From: an uncultured Collinsella sp.
GTDB lineage: Bacteria > Actinomycetota > Coriobacteriia > Coriobacteriales > Coriobacteriaceae
Reading direction: 5' to 3'
Length of the DNA stretch: 16,149 bases
Assembly (NCBI GenBank): GCA_902490445.1
Contig: CABUDZ010000048.1
Span: 1 to 16,149 of the forward strand
Shown here: positions 6,019 through 13,985 of the stretch, one piece after another
Numbering within the stretch: the first letter of the stretch is position 1
Layout: each line of letters opens with the position of its first letter
Position numbers and translations under genes: made by a program
The notes under the pieces: model-generated
What the model was told of the DNA's origin: nothing
Database searches by the model: none
The model's input: only the letters and a program-made list of their open reading frames with translations

Positions 6019-6963
6019 ATGCTCAAGACTCCTCTCTGCGATCTGCTCGGCATTGAAAAGCCCGTGTTCCAGGGCGGTATGGCCTGGATCGCCGACGCCT
6101 CGCTGGCGTCCGCAGTGTCCGAGGCGGGTGGCTTAGGGATTATCGCGGCCATGAACGCCGACGCCAACTGGCTGCGCGATCAGATTCACGAGCTGCGCGC
6201 CAAGACGGATAGGCCCTTTGGCGTCAACGTTATGCTCATGAGCCCGTTTGTCGACGAGGTCGCACAAGTGGTGATTGATGAGCAGGTGCCCGTTGTGGTG
6301 ACCGGCGCCGGCAATCCGACCAAGTACATGAAGGCCTGGGACGATGCGGGCATCAAGGTTATTCCCGTCGTGGCTTCGGTGGCGCTGGCGCGTCTCGTGG
6401 CGCGTCGCGGAGCCACTGCCGTGGTTGCCGAGGGTACCGAATCAGGCGGCCATATTGGCGAGACCTCGACGATGGCACTGGTGCCGCAGGTTGTCGATGC
6501 GGTCGACATTCCCGTCGTGGCTGCCGGCGGTATTGCCGACGGCCGCGGCGTGGCGGCCGCCTTTATGCTCGGCGCTGCCGGAGTCCAGGTGGGAACACGC
6601 TTTCTGGTCGCAAACGAGTGCACCGTATCCGAACAGTACAAAGAGTTGGTGCTCAAGGCAGGCGACACGTCGACGCGTGCGACCGGTCGCTCGACGGGAC
6701 ATCCGGTTCGCGCCCTCAAGAGTCCCTTCACCAACGCGTATGCCAAGAACGAGGCGGCTGGCGCAAGCCCCGAGGAGCTCGGGGCCATGGGCACGGGCGC
6801 GCTTCGTAAAGCCGCAAAGGACGGTAATTACGTAGAGGGTTCGTATTTGTGCGGACAGATTGCCGGAATGGTCAACGAACGCCAGAGCGCGCGTGAAATC
6901 GTTGACGATCTGGTCGATGGCGCCGTGCGCGTCCTGAAGGGTGCGTCCGCATGGGTAGCGTAG
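6019..6963 (+). CDS. fabK: Enoyl-ACP reductase II (FMN-dependent)
   Basis: FabK carries out the last reduction of each elongation round, using FMN and NAD(P)H. The 314-residue TIM-barrel product closely resembles streptococcal FabK: PVFQGGMAWIAD (15-26), GGLGII (37-42), FGVNVMLMSPF (67-77), VTGAGNP (94-100), ESGGHIGE with likely catalytic His145, and AAGGIADG followed by AAGVQVGTRF. These features separate it from general nitronate monooxygenases, as does its place between acpP and fabD. The ATG at 6019 has GGAG at 6007-6010 inside the end of acpP. No FabI or FabL is in the cluster. FabK enzymes are insensitive to triclosan, so this organism may be tolerant if FabK is its only enoyl reductase. 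Confidence 0.95.
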   Translation: MLKTPLCDLLGIEKPVFQGGMAWIADASLASAVSEAGGLGIIAAMNADANWLRDQIHELRAKTDRPFGVNVMLMSPFVDEVAQVVIDEQVPVVVTGAGNPTKYMKAWDDAGIKVIPVVASVALARLVARRGATAVVAEGTESGGHIGETSTMALVPQVVDAVDIPVVAAGGIADGRGVAAAFMLGAAGVQVGTRFLVANECTVSEQYKELVLKAGDTSTRATGRSTGHPVRALKSPFTNAYAKNEAAGASPEELGAMGTGALRKAAKDGNYVEGSYLCGQIAGMVNERQSAREIVDDLVDGAVRVLKGASAWVA

Positions 6964-7877
6964 CGTTTCTGTTTGCCGGCCAGGGTGCCCAACACCCCGC
7001 GATGGGCGTCGACCTGATCGAGGCATCGCCGGCGGCCGCCGAGGTGTTCGCCATTGCCGACGAGGTGCGCCCGGGGACCAGCGAGCAGTGCCGGAGCGCC
7101 TCGAAAGAGGAGCTCTCACAGACCGAGAACACGCAGCCTTGCGTGTTCGTGCACGACTTGGCTGTTGCCGTCGCCCTGCGCGAGCGCGGCGTGGTGCCTG
7201 CCGCCTGTGCGGGATTCTCGCTGGGCGAGGTCGCTGCACTCACCTTTGCGGGGGCATTCGATACACGAGCGGGTTTTGAGCTCGTGTGTGAGCGCGCGGC
7301 ATTGATGGCCACGGCGGCTGAGCGTCACCCCGGCGGCATGCGCGCCGTCATCAAGCTCGATGCAGCGCAAGTCGAGGGCCTGGCAAAACAGGCCGGCGAG
7401 AACTGCTGGCCGGTCAACTACAACAGTCCCCAGCAGACGGTTGTGGCCGGAGCGCCCGATGCGTTGCAGAACCTCGACGCCCTGGTAAAAGAGGCTGGCG
7501 GTCGCGCCATGAAGGTCGCGGTGTCGGGTGCATTCCATAGCCCCTATATGGCCGAGGCGACTGAGGGGCTGGCGACGTATATCCAAGCCGGGCACGCCCC
7601 GTCCCCTTTGCTAATTCCGGTCATGGCAAACATGACGGCGGCACCCTATCCGGCCGACCCGCAGGCGGCATCGGAGGTGCTGGCCAATCAGGTGAGTCAT
7701 GCCGTGCGCTGGGTCGACACGCTGCATGCTCTGCAGGATCAAGGCATCGACACGTTTATTGAGGTCGGCCCCGGCAAAACGCTGTCGGGCCTGGTCAAGC
7801 GTACGCTGAGCGACGTTCGCGTGTATTCGTGCGAAACGGCTGAGCAGGTCGCAGCTATTGCCGACGAGCTCGCATAG
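6951..7877 (+). CDS. fabD: Malonyl-CoA:ACP transacylase
   Basis: FabD moves malonyl from CoA to ACP, supplying the extender unit. The 308-residue product has FAGQGAQ (8-14), the nucleophile Ser90 in GFSLGE, catalytic His196 in SGAFHSPYM, and VGPGKTLSGL near 272-281. The elbow motif is usually GHSLGE; here Phe replaces the His next to the serine. The ATG at 6951 overlaps the end of fabK by 13 nt, consistent with translational coupling; GAAGG at 6936-6940 is the likely ribosome site. Confidence 0.95.
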   Translation: MGSVAFLFAGQGAQHPAMGVDLIEASPAAAEVFAIADEVRPGTSEQCRSASKEELSQTENTQPCVFVHDLAVAVALRERGVVPAACAGFSLGEVAALTFAGAFDTRAGFELVCERAALMATAAERHPGGMRAVIKLDAAQVEGLAKQAGENCWPVNYNSPQQTVVAGAPDALQNLDALVKEAGGRAMKVAVSGAFHSPYMAEATEGLATYIQAGHAPSPLLIPVMANMTAAPYPADPQAASEVLANQVSHAVRWVDTLHALQDQGIDTFIEVGPGKTLSGLVKRTLSDVRVYSCETAEQVAAIADELA

Positions 7878-7907
7878 TCCACAGGGCTGCAACCCGAAAG
7901 GAATGAC

Positions 7908-8681
7908 ATGGGCAACTTGAACAACGGCGCGCTCGAGCGCAACGACTCACGTCGCGTGGCACTGGTCACGGGCGGCTCGCGGGGTATCGGCCGCGCCTGC
8001 GCTGTCGGTCTGGCGGAGGACGGCTTTGATATCGCCGTCGTCTATGCCGGCAGCGTCGATGCGGCGCGCGAGGCGTGCGAGGCCTGCGAGGCGGCTGGCG
8101 CCACGGCGCGCGCATATCAATGTGACGTGGCCGATCCCGCCGCCGTCAACACGTGCGTGGAGACGGTCCTCAACGACTTTGGCTCCATTTGGGCGCTCGT
8201 CAACAACGCCGGCATCACGCGCGACGGCCTGCTCATGCGTATGGGCGACGATGCCTTCGACCGCGTGCTCGATGTCAATCTCAAGGGCACGTTCAATACG
8301 ACGCGCGCGCTCGCCAAGACCTTTATGCGCCAGCGCGGCGGTTGCGTCATCAACATGAGCTCGGTTGTGGGCCTGATGGGCAATGCCGGGCAGGCCAACT
8401 ACGCTGCCTCCAAGGCGGGCGTGATAGGGCTTACCAAGGCGGTAGCGCGCGAGCTTGCGCCCCGCGGCGTACGAGTGAACGCGGTCGCCCCGGGGTTTGT
8501 CGAGACGGATATGACGTCAAAGCTCTCGGAGAAGGTTCGCGCGGCAACCGAGGAGCAGATTCCCCTAAAGCGCATGGCGCGCCCCGAGGAAGTGGCCGGC
8601 GTGGTGCGCTTTCTGGCGAGCGATGCGGCTTCCTACATTACGGGCGAGGTTGTACGCGTTGACGGCGGAATGGCGATGTAG
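7908..8681 (+). CDS. fabG: 3-oxoacyl-ACP reductase
   Basis: FabG is the NADPH-dependent short-chain dehydrogenase that reduces beta-ketoacyl-ACP to beta-hydroxyacyl-ACP. The 257-residue product shows the Rossmann motif TGGSRGIGRA (21-30), CDVADP (72-77), NNAG (99-102), Asn124, a serine of NMSS (149-152), the YAASK pair Tyr165/Lys169, and the C-terminal ITGEVVRVDGG. The N-terminus is about 15 residues longer than E. coli FabG; the ATG at 7908 is supported by GAAAGGAA at 7896-7903. It lies 30 nt after fabD. Operon position makes the FabG assignment much stronger than family similarity alone. Confidence 0.95.
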   Translation: MGNLNNGALERNDSRRVALVTGGSRGIGRACAVGLAEDGFDIAVVYAGSVDAAREACEACEAAGATARAYQCDVADPAAVNTCVETVLNDFGSIWALVNNAGITRDGLLMRMGDDAFDRVLDVNLKGTFNTTRALAKTFMRQRGGCVINMSSVVGLMGNAGQANYAASKAGVIGLTKAVARELAPRGVRVNAVAPGFVETDMTSKLSEKVRAATEEQIPLKRMARPEEVAGVVRFLASDAASYITGEVVRVDGGMAM

Positions 8682-8720
8682 AAACCAGGGCCGAAGAACG
8701 GCTTGGATGAGGAGACCATG

Positions 8721-9968
8721 ATGGAACAGAGAGTTGCAATCACCGGCATAGGTGCCGTATCGCCGCTCGGCAACACCGCGCTTGCCACCTGGGCGGCTAT
8801 GTGCGCCGGCGCGTGCGGTATCGGCCCGATTACGCACTTCGATACGGATGCGTTTGCTGTCAAGGTGGCGGCCGAGGTCAAGGGCTTTGACGGCAACGAG
8901 TACTTTGGCAAGCGTGACGCCAAGCATCTCGACCCCTGCGTTCAGTTTGCGATGGCGGCTTCGGACGAGGCCATGCACGATGCGGGCTTTGATGTCGAAG
9001 GCGCCATCGATCGAGAGCGCCTGGGCGTCTACGTGGGCTCGGGTGTGGGCGGCATGCAGACACTCGTCGACAACGTCCACGCGATCGCCGATCGGGGGCC
9101 TCGTCGCGCATCGCCTTACATGATCGCGATGATGATTCCCAATATGGCTTCGGGCAACATCGCGATTCGCCATAAGGCAAAGGGCCCGACCCTACCCGTC
9201 GTGACTGCCTGCGCGACTTCTGCCCATGCGGTGGGTGAGGCGTTCCGCGCCATCAAGCACGGCTATGCCGACGCGATCCTCGCGGGCGGCGCCGAGGCGG
9301 CCATTATCCCCGATGCCGTTGCAGGCTTTACGTCCTGCCGTGCATTGACCACCAACCCCGATCCCGCGACGGCCTGCCGTCCGTTCGATGCAGACCGCGA
9401 CGGCTTTGTGATGGGCGAGGGCGCCTGCGTGCTCGTGCTCGAGAGCATGGAACATGCGCAGGCGCGCGGTGCGCACATTTACGCCGAGGTCGTGGGCTAC
9501 GGCAACACCGATGATGCCTATCACATCACGAGCCCCGATCCCGAGGCTGCCGGCATTGCCCGTGCGATATCGCTGGCGGTGGCCGAGGGCGACGTTAAGC
9601 CTTCCGAGGGCCTCTACATCAACGCTCACGGCACCTCGACCAAGCTCAACGATTCGTCCGAGACGGCGGGCATAAAGCGTGCGCTCGGCGAGGACGCGGC
9701 ACGCGCCGCGCACGTCTCGTCGACTAAGTCGATGACCGGCCACATGATCGGTGCCACGGGTGCCATCGAGGTCATGGCCTGCGCCATGGCGCTCGAGCAG
9801 GGCGTGGTGCCGCCGACCATTAACTACCACACGCCCGATCCCGCCTGCGATCTTGACTACACGCCCAATCGCGCGGTTCGCGCCGACCTTACCTGGGCGC
9901 TTTCGACAAACCTGGGCTTTGGCGGGCACAACGCCGCCATCGCGCTGCGTAGATATACGAGGAGCTAG
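8721..9968 (+). CDS. fabF: 3-oxoacyl-ACP synthase II (KAS II)
   Basis: FabF condenses acyl-ACP with malonyl-ACP in each elongation cycle. The 415-residue product has the KAS I/II triad: Cys164 in VTACATSAH, His303 in NAHGTST and His341 in MTGHMIGATGA, plus the closing LGFGGHN. Length matches E. coli FabF (413). ATG at 8721 was chosen because GAGGAG (8709-8714) lies 6 nt upstream and MEQRVAITGIG aligns with the family; TTG 8703 and ATG 8718 are in-frame alternatives. accB starts 3 nt after its stop. It is the only KAS I/II gene in the cluster, so it probably performs all elongations. Confidence 0.96.
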   Translation: MEQRVAITGIGAVSPLGNTALATWAAMCAGACGIGPITHFDTDAFAVKVAAEVKGFDGNEYFGKRDAKHLDPCVQFAMAASDEAMHDAGFDVEGAIDRERLGVYVGSGVGGMQTLVDNVHAIADRGPRRASPYMIAMMIPNMASGNIAIRHKAKGPTLPVVTACATSAHAVGEAFRAIKHGYADAILAGGAEAAIIPDAVAGFTSCRALTTNPDPATACRPFDADRDGFVMGEGACVLVLESMEHAQARGAHIYAEVVGYGNTDDAYHITSPDPEAAGIARAISLAVAEGDVKPSEGLYINAHGTSTKLNDSSETAGIKRALGEDAARAAHVSSTKSMTGHMIGATGAIEVMACAMALEQGVVPPTINYHTPDPACDLDYTPNRAVRADLTWALSTNLGFGGHNAAIALRRYTRS

Positions 9969-9971
9969 AGC

Positions 9972-10448
9972 ATGGATTCCAAAAGACTTGCCGAGATAGC
10001 CGATGTTATGGAGGACCGCGGCCTCACGCGCGTACGCGTTGAGGAGCCCGATGGCACCGCGGTCGAACTCGAGCGCGCGAGCGCCGCGCAGCCGGTTGCC
10101 GTGCCCATGCCTATGCCGGGTGCCGTGACTGCTCCGGCGGTGGCTCCTGTCGCCATGCCTGCCGCCGCACCGGAGCCCGCCGCGCAGGCACCTGCCGCCG
10201 CACCGGAGCCCAAGGGCACCGAGGTGACCGCTCCCATGGTCGGCGTTTTCTATGCTGCCCCGGCGCCGGGCGACGAGCCGTTTGTGCACGTGGGCTCCAA
10301 GGTCAAGGCCGGTGAGACCCTCTGCATCATCGAGGCCATGAAGGTTCTCAACGAGGTGACGGCCGAGGCAGACGGCGAGGTGCTCGAGATCTGCGTGGCC
10401 GACGGCGACCTCGTGGAGTTCGGTAGTTGCCTTATGAGGATCGGATAG
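9972..10448 (+). CDS. accB: Biotin carboxyl carrier protein of acetyl-CoA carboxylase
   Basis: AccB carries carboxybiotin from AccC to the carboxyltransferase. The 158-residue product has three parts: an N-terminal helical domain (1-37), an Ala/Pro-rich flexible linker (about 38-82), and a biotinyl domain (83-158) with EAMKV, in which Lys124 is the biotinylation site. The ATG at 9972 is 3 nt after fabF, with GGAG at 9961-9964 as ribosome site. The linker contains an exact in-frame 21-nt duplication. Its modifying enzyme is the divergently encoded BirA. Confidence 0.97.
   Translation: MDSKRLAEIADVMEDRGLTRVRVEEPDGTAVELERASAAQPVAVPMPMPGAVTAPAVAPVAMPAAAPEPAAQAPAAAPEPKGTEVTAPMVGVFYAAPAPGDEPFVHVGSKVKAGETLCIIEAMKVLNEVTAEADGEVLEICVADGDLVEFGSCLMRIG
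10158..10211 (+). repeat. In-frame 21-nt direct repeat in the AccB linker
   Basis: Bases 10158-10178 recur exactly at 10191-10211, a 33-nt period (11 codons), each copy encoding PAAAPEP. This is a partial tandem duplication that lengthens the Ala/Pro hinge between the AccB domains. Such repeats can expand or contract by slippage without breaking the frame. Confidence 0.85.
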
Positions 10449-10880
10449 GTGATGTCCATGAACAAAGAAGAGCTCAAGAAGCTGTTGCCGCATCGCGAAC
10501 CGATGCTTTTGCTCGACGAGGCCGAGCTGGTGGGCGACGAGGCCCACGGCAAGATCACGATTACGGGCGACGAGTACTTTTTGCAGGGGCATTTTCCGGG
10601 AAACCCGGTAGTCCCCGGCGTGATTCAGTGCGAGATGCTCGCCCAAAACTGTTGCGTGCTGCTGATGGGCGACGAGGAGGCGCGCGGCGCGACGCCGTTC
10701 TATACGAGCCTCGATAAGGTGCGCTTTAAGCGTCCGGTGCGCCCGGGCGACACGGTTGATCTGGTGTGCACCATCACGCGTGCGCGCGGGCCGTTCCGCT
10801 TTGCGACGGGTACCGCGAGCGTCAACGGAGAGGTTTGCTGCCGCGCCGATATGTCTTTTGCACTCATGCACGAAAGTTAA
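10449..10880 (+). CDS. fabZ: 3-hydroxyacyl-ACP dehydratase
   Basis: FabZ removes water from beta-hydroxyacyl-ACP to give enoyl-ACP. The hot-dog fold product (143 residues from GTG 10449) has LLPHREPMLLLD (12-23), the catalytic His48 in GHFPGNPVVPG, and Glu62 in CEMLAQ. The start is uncertain: GTG 10449 abuts the accB stop and is 8 nt after GAGGA; ATG 10452 and ATG 10458 are also possible and change only 1-3 residues. It sits between accB and accC, as in streptococcal and clostridial clusters. No FabA or FabM isomerase is nearby, so how unsaturated chains are made, if at all, is not shown. Confidence 0.94.
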   Translation: MMSMNKEELKKLLPHREPMLLLDEAELVGDEAHGKITITGDEYFLQGHFPGNPVVPGVIQCEMLAQNCCVLLMGDEEARGATPFYTSLDKVRFKRPVRPGDTVDLVCTITRARGPFRFATGTASVNGEVCCRADMSFALMHES

Positions 10881-10890
10881 GGAAGGCTTC

Positions 10891-12234
10891 ATGTTCGACA
10901 AAGTGCTCATCGCCAACCGCGGAGAAGTCGCGGTCCGTGTTATCCGCGCGTGCCGCGATATGGGCATCAAGACCGTCGCCGTTTATTCCACGGCCGATGC
11001 GGACGCGCTGCACGTGCAGCTTGCCGACGAGGCGTATTGCATCGGCGGCCCGCGTCTTGCCGAGAGCTACCTCAACGACGATGCCGTGCTCACCTGTGCC
11101 GTGAAGTCGGGGGCAAAGGCAATTCATCCCGGCTATGGCTTTTTCTCCGAGAAGGCGAGCTTCGTGCGCGACTGCGACAAGTATGGCCTGGCGTTTGTCG
11201 GTCCTTCGGCCGAGGTGATCGACAGCATGGGCGACAAGGACGCCGCGCGTCGAACGGCCGCCGCGGCGGGCGTGCCCATCGTGCCGGGCTGCGATTTGCT
11301 CAAAAGTCCCGAGGAGGCAACGGCCGAGGCCGAGCGCATTGGCTGCCCCGTGCTTATTAAGGCGCGCGCCGGCGGTGGCGGTCGCGGCATTCGCAAGGTC
11401 GAGCGCGTGGAAGATGCGGCAAAGGCGTTCATCGAGGCACGTGCCGAGGGCGAGGCCGTCTTTGGCGACGGCGAGTGCTACATGGAGAAGTTCGTCGCGC
11501 CGGCGCACCATGTCGAGGTGCAGATTATGGCCGATAAGCAGGGCCATGTGTTTTCGCTCGGCGAGCGCGAGTGCTCGGTTCAGCGTCGCAACCAAAAGCT
11601 GATCGAGGAGAGCCCCGCGCCGTGCCTCGACGGACGCGACGACATTCGTGCTCGCATGCACAAGGCAGCGCGTGACCTGGCTCGTGCCGTCGGCTACGAA
11701 GGAGCCGGTACCATCGAGTTCCTGTATTCGGACGACGGCAGTTTCTACTTCATGGAAATGAACACGCGCTTGCAGGTGGAGCATCCGGTTACGGAGTTTG
11801 TGACCGATACCGACTTGGTCAAGTGGCAGCTGCGCGTGGCAGCCGGCCAGCCTCTGCCCTTTGAGCAGGAGGACATGCCGGTTCGCAACCACGCCATGGA
11901 GTGCCGCATCAATGCCGAAACGCCGGACTTTCTGCCGTCATGCGGAACGGTCACCGCGTTGCGTGTGCCGGGCGGTCCGCGCGTACGCTGGGATTCCGCC
12001 ATGTTTACCGGTGCGAACGTTCCGCCGTACTACGACTCCATGCTCGGCAAGCTCATCGTGTGTGCGCCCACGCGCGACGGTGCCATTCGCAAGATGCGTT
12101 CGGCCCTGGGCGAGCTCGTGATCGAGGGCGTGAGCGAAAACAGCGAGCTTCAGCTCGACGTGCTGGCAAATGATGAGTTCTTGTCGGGCATGTATCACAC
12201 CGATTTGATGGGGCATCTCTATGCTGATGAATAG
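10891..12234 (+). CDS. accC: Biotin carboxylase subunit of acetyl-CoA carboxylase
   Basis: AccC uses ATP and bicarbonate to carboxylate the biotin on AccB. The 447-residue ATP-grasp product shows LIANRGEVAVRV (6-17), HPGYGFFSE (79-87), Lys116, Lys157, the glycine loop AGGGGRG (160-166), QRRNQK (231-236), MEMNTRLQVEHPVTE (288-302) with Glu289, Asn291 and Arg293, and PPYYDSMLGKL. In E. coli AccC the fourth residue of the QRRHQK stretch is His236; here it is Asn. The ATG at 10891 was chosen over an earlier in-frame ATG inside fabZ because AAGGAAGG lies at 10879-10886 and MFDKVLIANRGE is the family N-terminus. Its end overlaps accDA by 14 nt. Confidence 0.97.
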   Translation: MFDKVLIANRGEVAVRVIRACRDMGIKTVAVYSTADADALHVQLADEAYCIGGPRLAESYLNDDAVLTCAVKSGAKAIHPGYGFFSEKASFVRDCDKYGLAFVGPSAEVIDSMGDKDAARRTAAAAGVPIVPGCDLLKSPEEATAEAERIGCPVLIKARAGGGGRGIRKVERVEDAAKAFIEARAEGEAVFGDGECYMEKFVAPAHHVEVQIMADKQGHVFSLGERECSVQRRNQKLIEESPAPCLDGRDDIRARMHKAARDLARAVGYEGAGTIEFLYSDDGSFYFMEMNTRLQVEHPVTEFVTDTDLVKWQLRVAAGQPLPFEQEDMPVRNHAMECRINAETPDFLPSCGTVTALRVPGGPRVRWDSAMFTGANVPPYYDSMLGKLIVCAPTRDGAIRKMRSALGELVIEGVSENSELQLDVLANDEFLSGMYHTDLMGHLYADE

Positions 12235-13945
12235 AAAAGCGAAGACGGTCAACGTCCTCGAGGGGCCGATGACCGAGTCATGTGCCGAGTTTCCCGCGCG
12301 CCACGTGTTTATCAAGTGCCCGGAGTGCCGCCGTGTGATCGATGAGGCACGCCTGCACGACAACTTCGACGTTTGTCCTCGCTGCGGTAAACACTTTCGC
12401 GTGAGCGGTCGCGCGCGCATGCGCATGACGGTCGACGAGGGCACGTTTGAGGAATGGGATGCTAATCTGGCGTCGGAGGACTTCCTCTCGTTTCCCGGCT
12501 ATGCCGACAAGCTTAAGAGCGCGGGCGAGCGTTCGGGCGAGCGCGACGCCGTCGTGTGCGGCAGGGGCAAAATCTGCGGTTGCGATACGGCGCTCTTCTT
12601 TATGGATGCCAACTTTATGATGGGCTCGATGGGTTCCGTGGTGGGCGAGAAGATCTGTCGCACATTTGAGCGTGCGACCGAGATGGGATTGCCAGTTGTC
12701 GGCTTTACCGTTTCGGGCGGTGCGCGCATGCAAGAGGGTGTGACATCGCTTATGCAGATGGCCAAGATTTCTGCGGCGGTTAGGCGCCACAGCGAGGCGG
12801 GCGGCCTGTATATCACGGTGCTCACCGACCCCACGACTGGCGGCGTGACCGCGAGCTTTGCCATGGAGGGCGACATTATCCTGGCCGAGCCCGATGCCCT
12901 GACGGCATTTGCCGGCCCGCGCGTGATCGAGCAGAACATGCACAAGCGCCTGCCCAAGGGATTCCAGCGCTCCGAGTTTTTGCTGGAGCACGGCTTTTGC
13001 GATGCCGTTGTTCCGCGTGGCGAGATTGCGCTCACGGTAGGCGAGCTGTTGGCGCTGCACGAAGGGCACGCGCCCGGCCTGGGGGCACCGCATGAGATCG
13101 TCCATGCGGGTCGCCGCGGCAAAAAGCTGGGACACTTGTTTAAGCGCTCGACGGCACCAAAAACCGCGCTCGAGATTGTCAAGCAGACCCGCTCGGCAGA
13201 TCGCGCCACGGCGGGTGAGATGATCTCGCTGGGCCTGGATGGATTTGTGGAGCTGCACGGCGACCGTTACTTTGGCGACGACGCCGCTGTGGTGGGCGGC
13301 ATCGGCTGGAAGGACGGGCGACCCGTGACGGTTGTCGCCATCGAGCGCGGCACCACGACCAAAGAGCGTGTCCGCCGCAACTTTGGCATGGCGCATCCCG
13401 AGGGCTACCGCAAGGCGCGTCGCCTTATGCGTCAGGCCGAAAAGTTTGGTCGACCGGTTCTGTGCCTGGTCGATACTTCGGGCGCGTTTTGCGGCATCGG
13501 TGCCGAGGAGCGCGGCCAGGGCGAGGCGATTGCCCAGAATCTCATGGAGATGAGCGGCCTTAAGACGCCGATTGTCTCGGTGGTGACAGGCGAGGGCGGC
13601 TCTGGTGGCGCGCTGGCGCTATCCGTGGCCGACCGCATCCTGATGCTCTCGAGCTCGGCCTATTCGGTCGTGAGCCCCGAGGCCTGTGCGTCGATCCTGT
13701 GGAAGGATACCGACCGCGCGAATGAGGCCGCCGAGGCGCTGAAGCTCACGGCCCCCGATCTGCTGGCGCTCGGCATCATCGACGGCATTGTCGACGATAG
13801 GGACCTGTCGCATGAGGAGATCGCCGGTGCCGTCATGTCTTCGGCATTTGATGCCTTCGATACGCTTGGGCGGCTCGACGACGCGACTCTCACAAACCTC
13901 CGCTACGAAAAGTACCGCGCAATCGGTCAGTACCGCACGGTGTGA
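12221..13945 (+). CDS. accDA: Fused acetyl-CoA carboxylase carboxyltransferase beta-alpha (AccD-AccA)
   Basis: This single 574-residue chain combines both carboxyltransferase subunits, which move the carboxyl group from biotin to acetyl-CoA. Residues 28-290 are AccD: a zinc finger with Cys33, Cys36, Cys52 and Cys55, then GARMQEGVTSLMQMAK (168-183), GGVTASFAMEGD and GPRVIEQ (232-238). Residues about 313-574 are AccA: ELHGDRYFGDDAAVVGG (344-360), AHPEGYRKARRLM (391-403), GIGAEERGQGEAIAQNL (425-441), GEGGSGGALALS (458-469) and SVVSPEACASILWKD. The joined length is less than E. coli AccD plus AccA (304 + 319); the N-terminal helical part of AccA is largely missing. No stop or frameshift lies at the junction. 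ATG 12221, 12227 or 12269 could be the start; the first two overlap accC. Confidence 0.95.
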   Translation: MLMNRKAKTVNVLEGPMTESCAEFPARHVFIKCPECRRVIDEARLHDNFDVCPRCGKHFRVSGRARMRMTVDEGTFEEWDANLASEDFLSFPGYADKLKSAGERSGERDAVVCGRGKICGCDTALFFMDANFMMGSMGSVVGEKICRTFERATEMGLPVVGFTVSGGARMQEGVTSLMQMAKISAAVRRHSEAGGLYITVLTDPTTGGVTASFAMEGDIILAEPDALTAFAGPRVIEQNMHKRLPKGFQRSEFLLEHGFCDAVVPRGEIALTVGELLALHEGHAPGLGAPHEIVHAGRRGKKLGHLFKRSTAPKTALEIVKQTRSADRATAGEMISLGLDGFVELHGDRYFGDDAAVVGGIGWKDGRPVTVVAIERGTTTKERVRRNFGMAHPEGYRKARRLMRQAEKFGRPVLCLVDTSGAFCGIGAEERGQGEAIAQNLMEMSGLKTPIVSVVTGEGGSGGALALSVADRILMLSSSAYSVVSPEACASILWKDTDRANEAAEALKLTAPDLLALGIIDGIVDDRDLSHEEIAGAVMSSAFDAFDTLGRLDDATLTNLRYEKYRAIGQYRTV

Positions 13946-13969
13946 CAAAGGGACAGCCCGCATGTCACA
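13941..13969. repeat. Palindromic element at the end of accDA
   Basis: TGTGACA (13941-13947) and TGTCACA (13963-13969) are perfect inverted copies, with inner GGG (13950-13952) and CCC (13957-13959) able to extend the stem. The left arm includes the accDA stop codon TGA (13943-13945). The left half (ACAAAGGGAC) resembles the element at 15209-15230, suggesting one repeat family. As RNA it forms a hairpin between accDA and the permease gene. Confidence 0.6.
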
Positions 13970-13985
13970 TTGGGAAAGGCGTTCC

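Noticed and set aside
9192..10970. 592-codon open frame on the minus strand opposite fabF-accB-fabZ
   Set aside because: It spans three genes on the other strand, is rich in Arg, His and Gly as expected of a high-GC shadow frame, and shows no family motif.
12278..13396. 372-codon minus-strand frame opposite accDA
   Set aside because: It lies entirely inside accDA, with composition typical of an antisense shadow and no motif.
13788..13985. Upstream extension of the permease frame into accDA
   Set aside because: It would overlap accDA by over 150 nt in another frame, has no hydrophobic character, and a proper ribosome site exists at 13972-13979.
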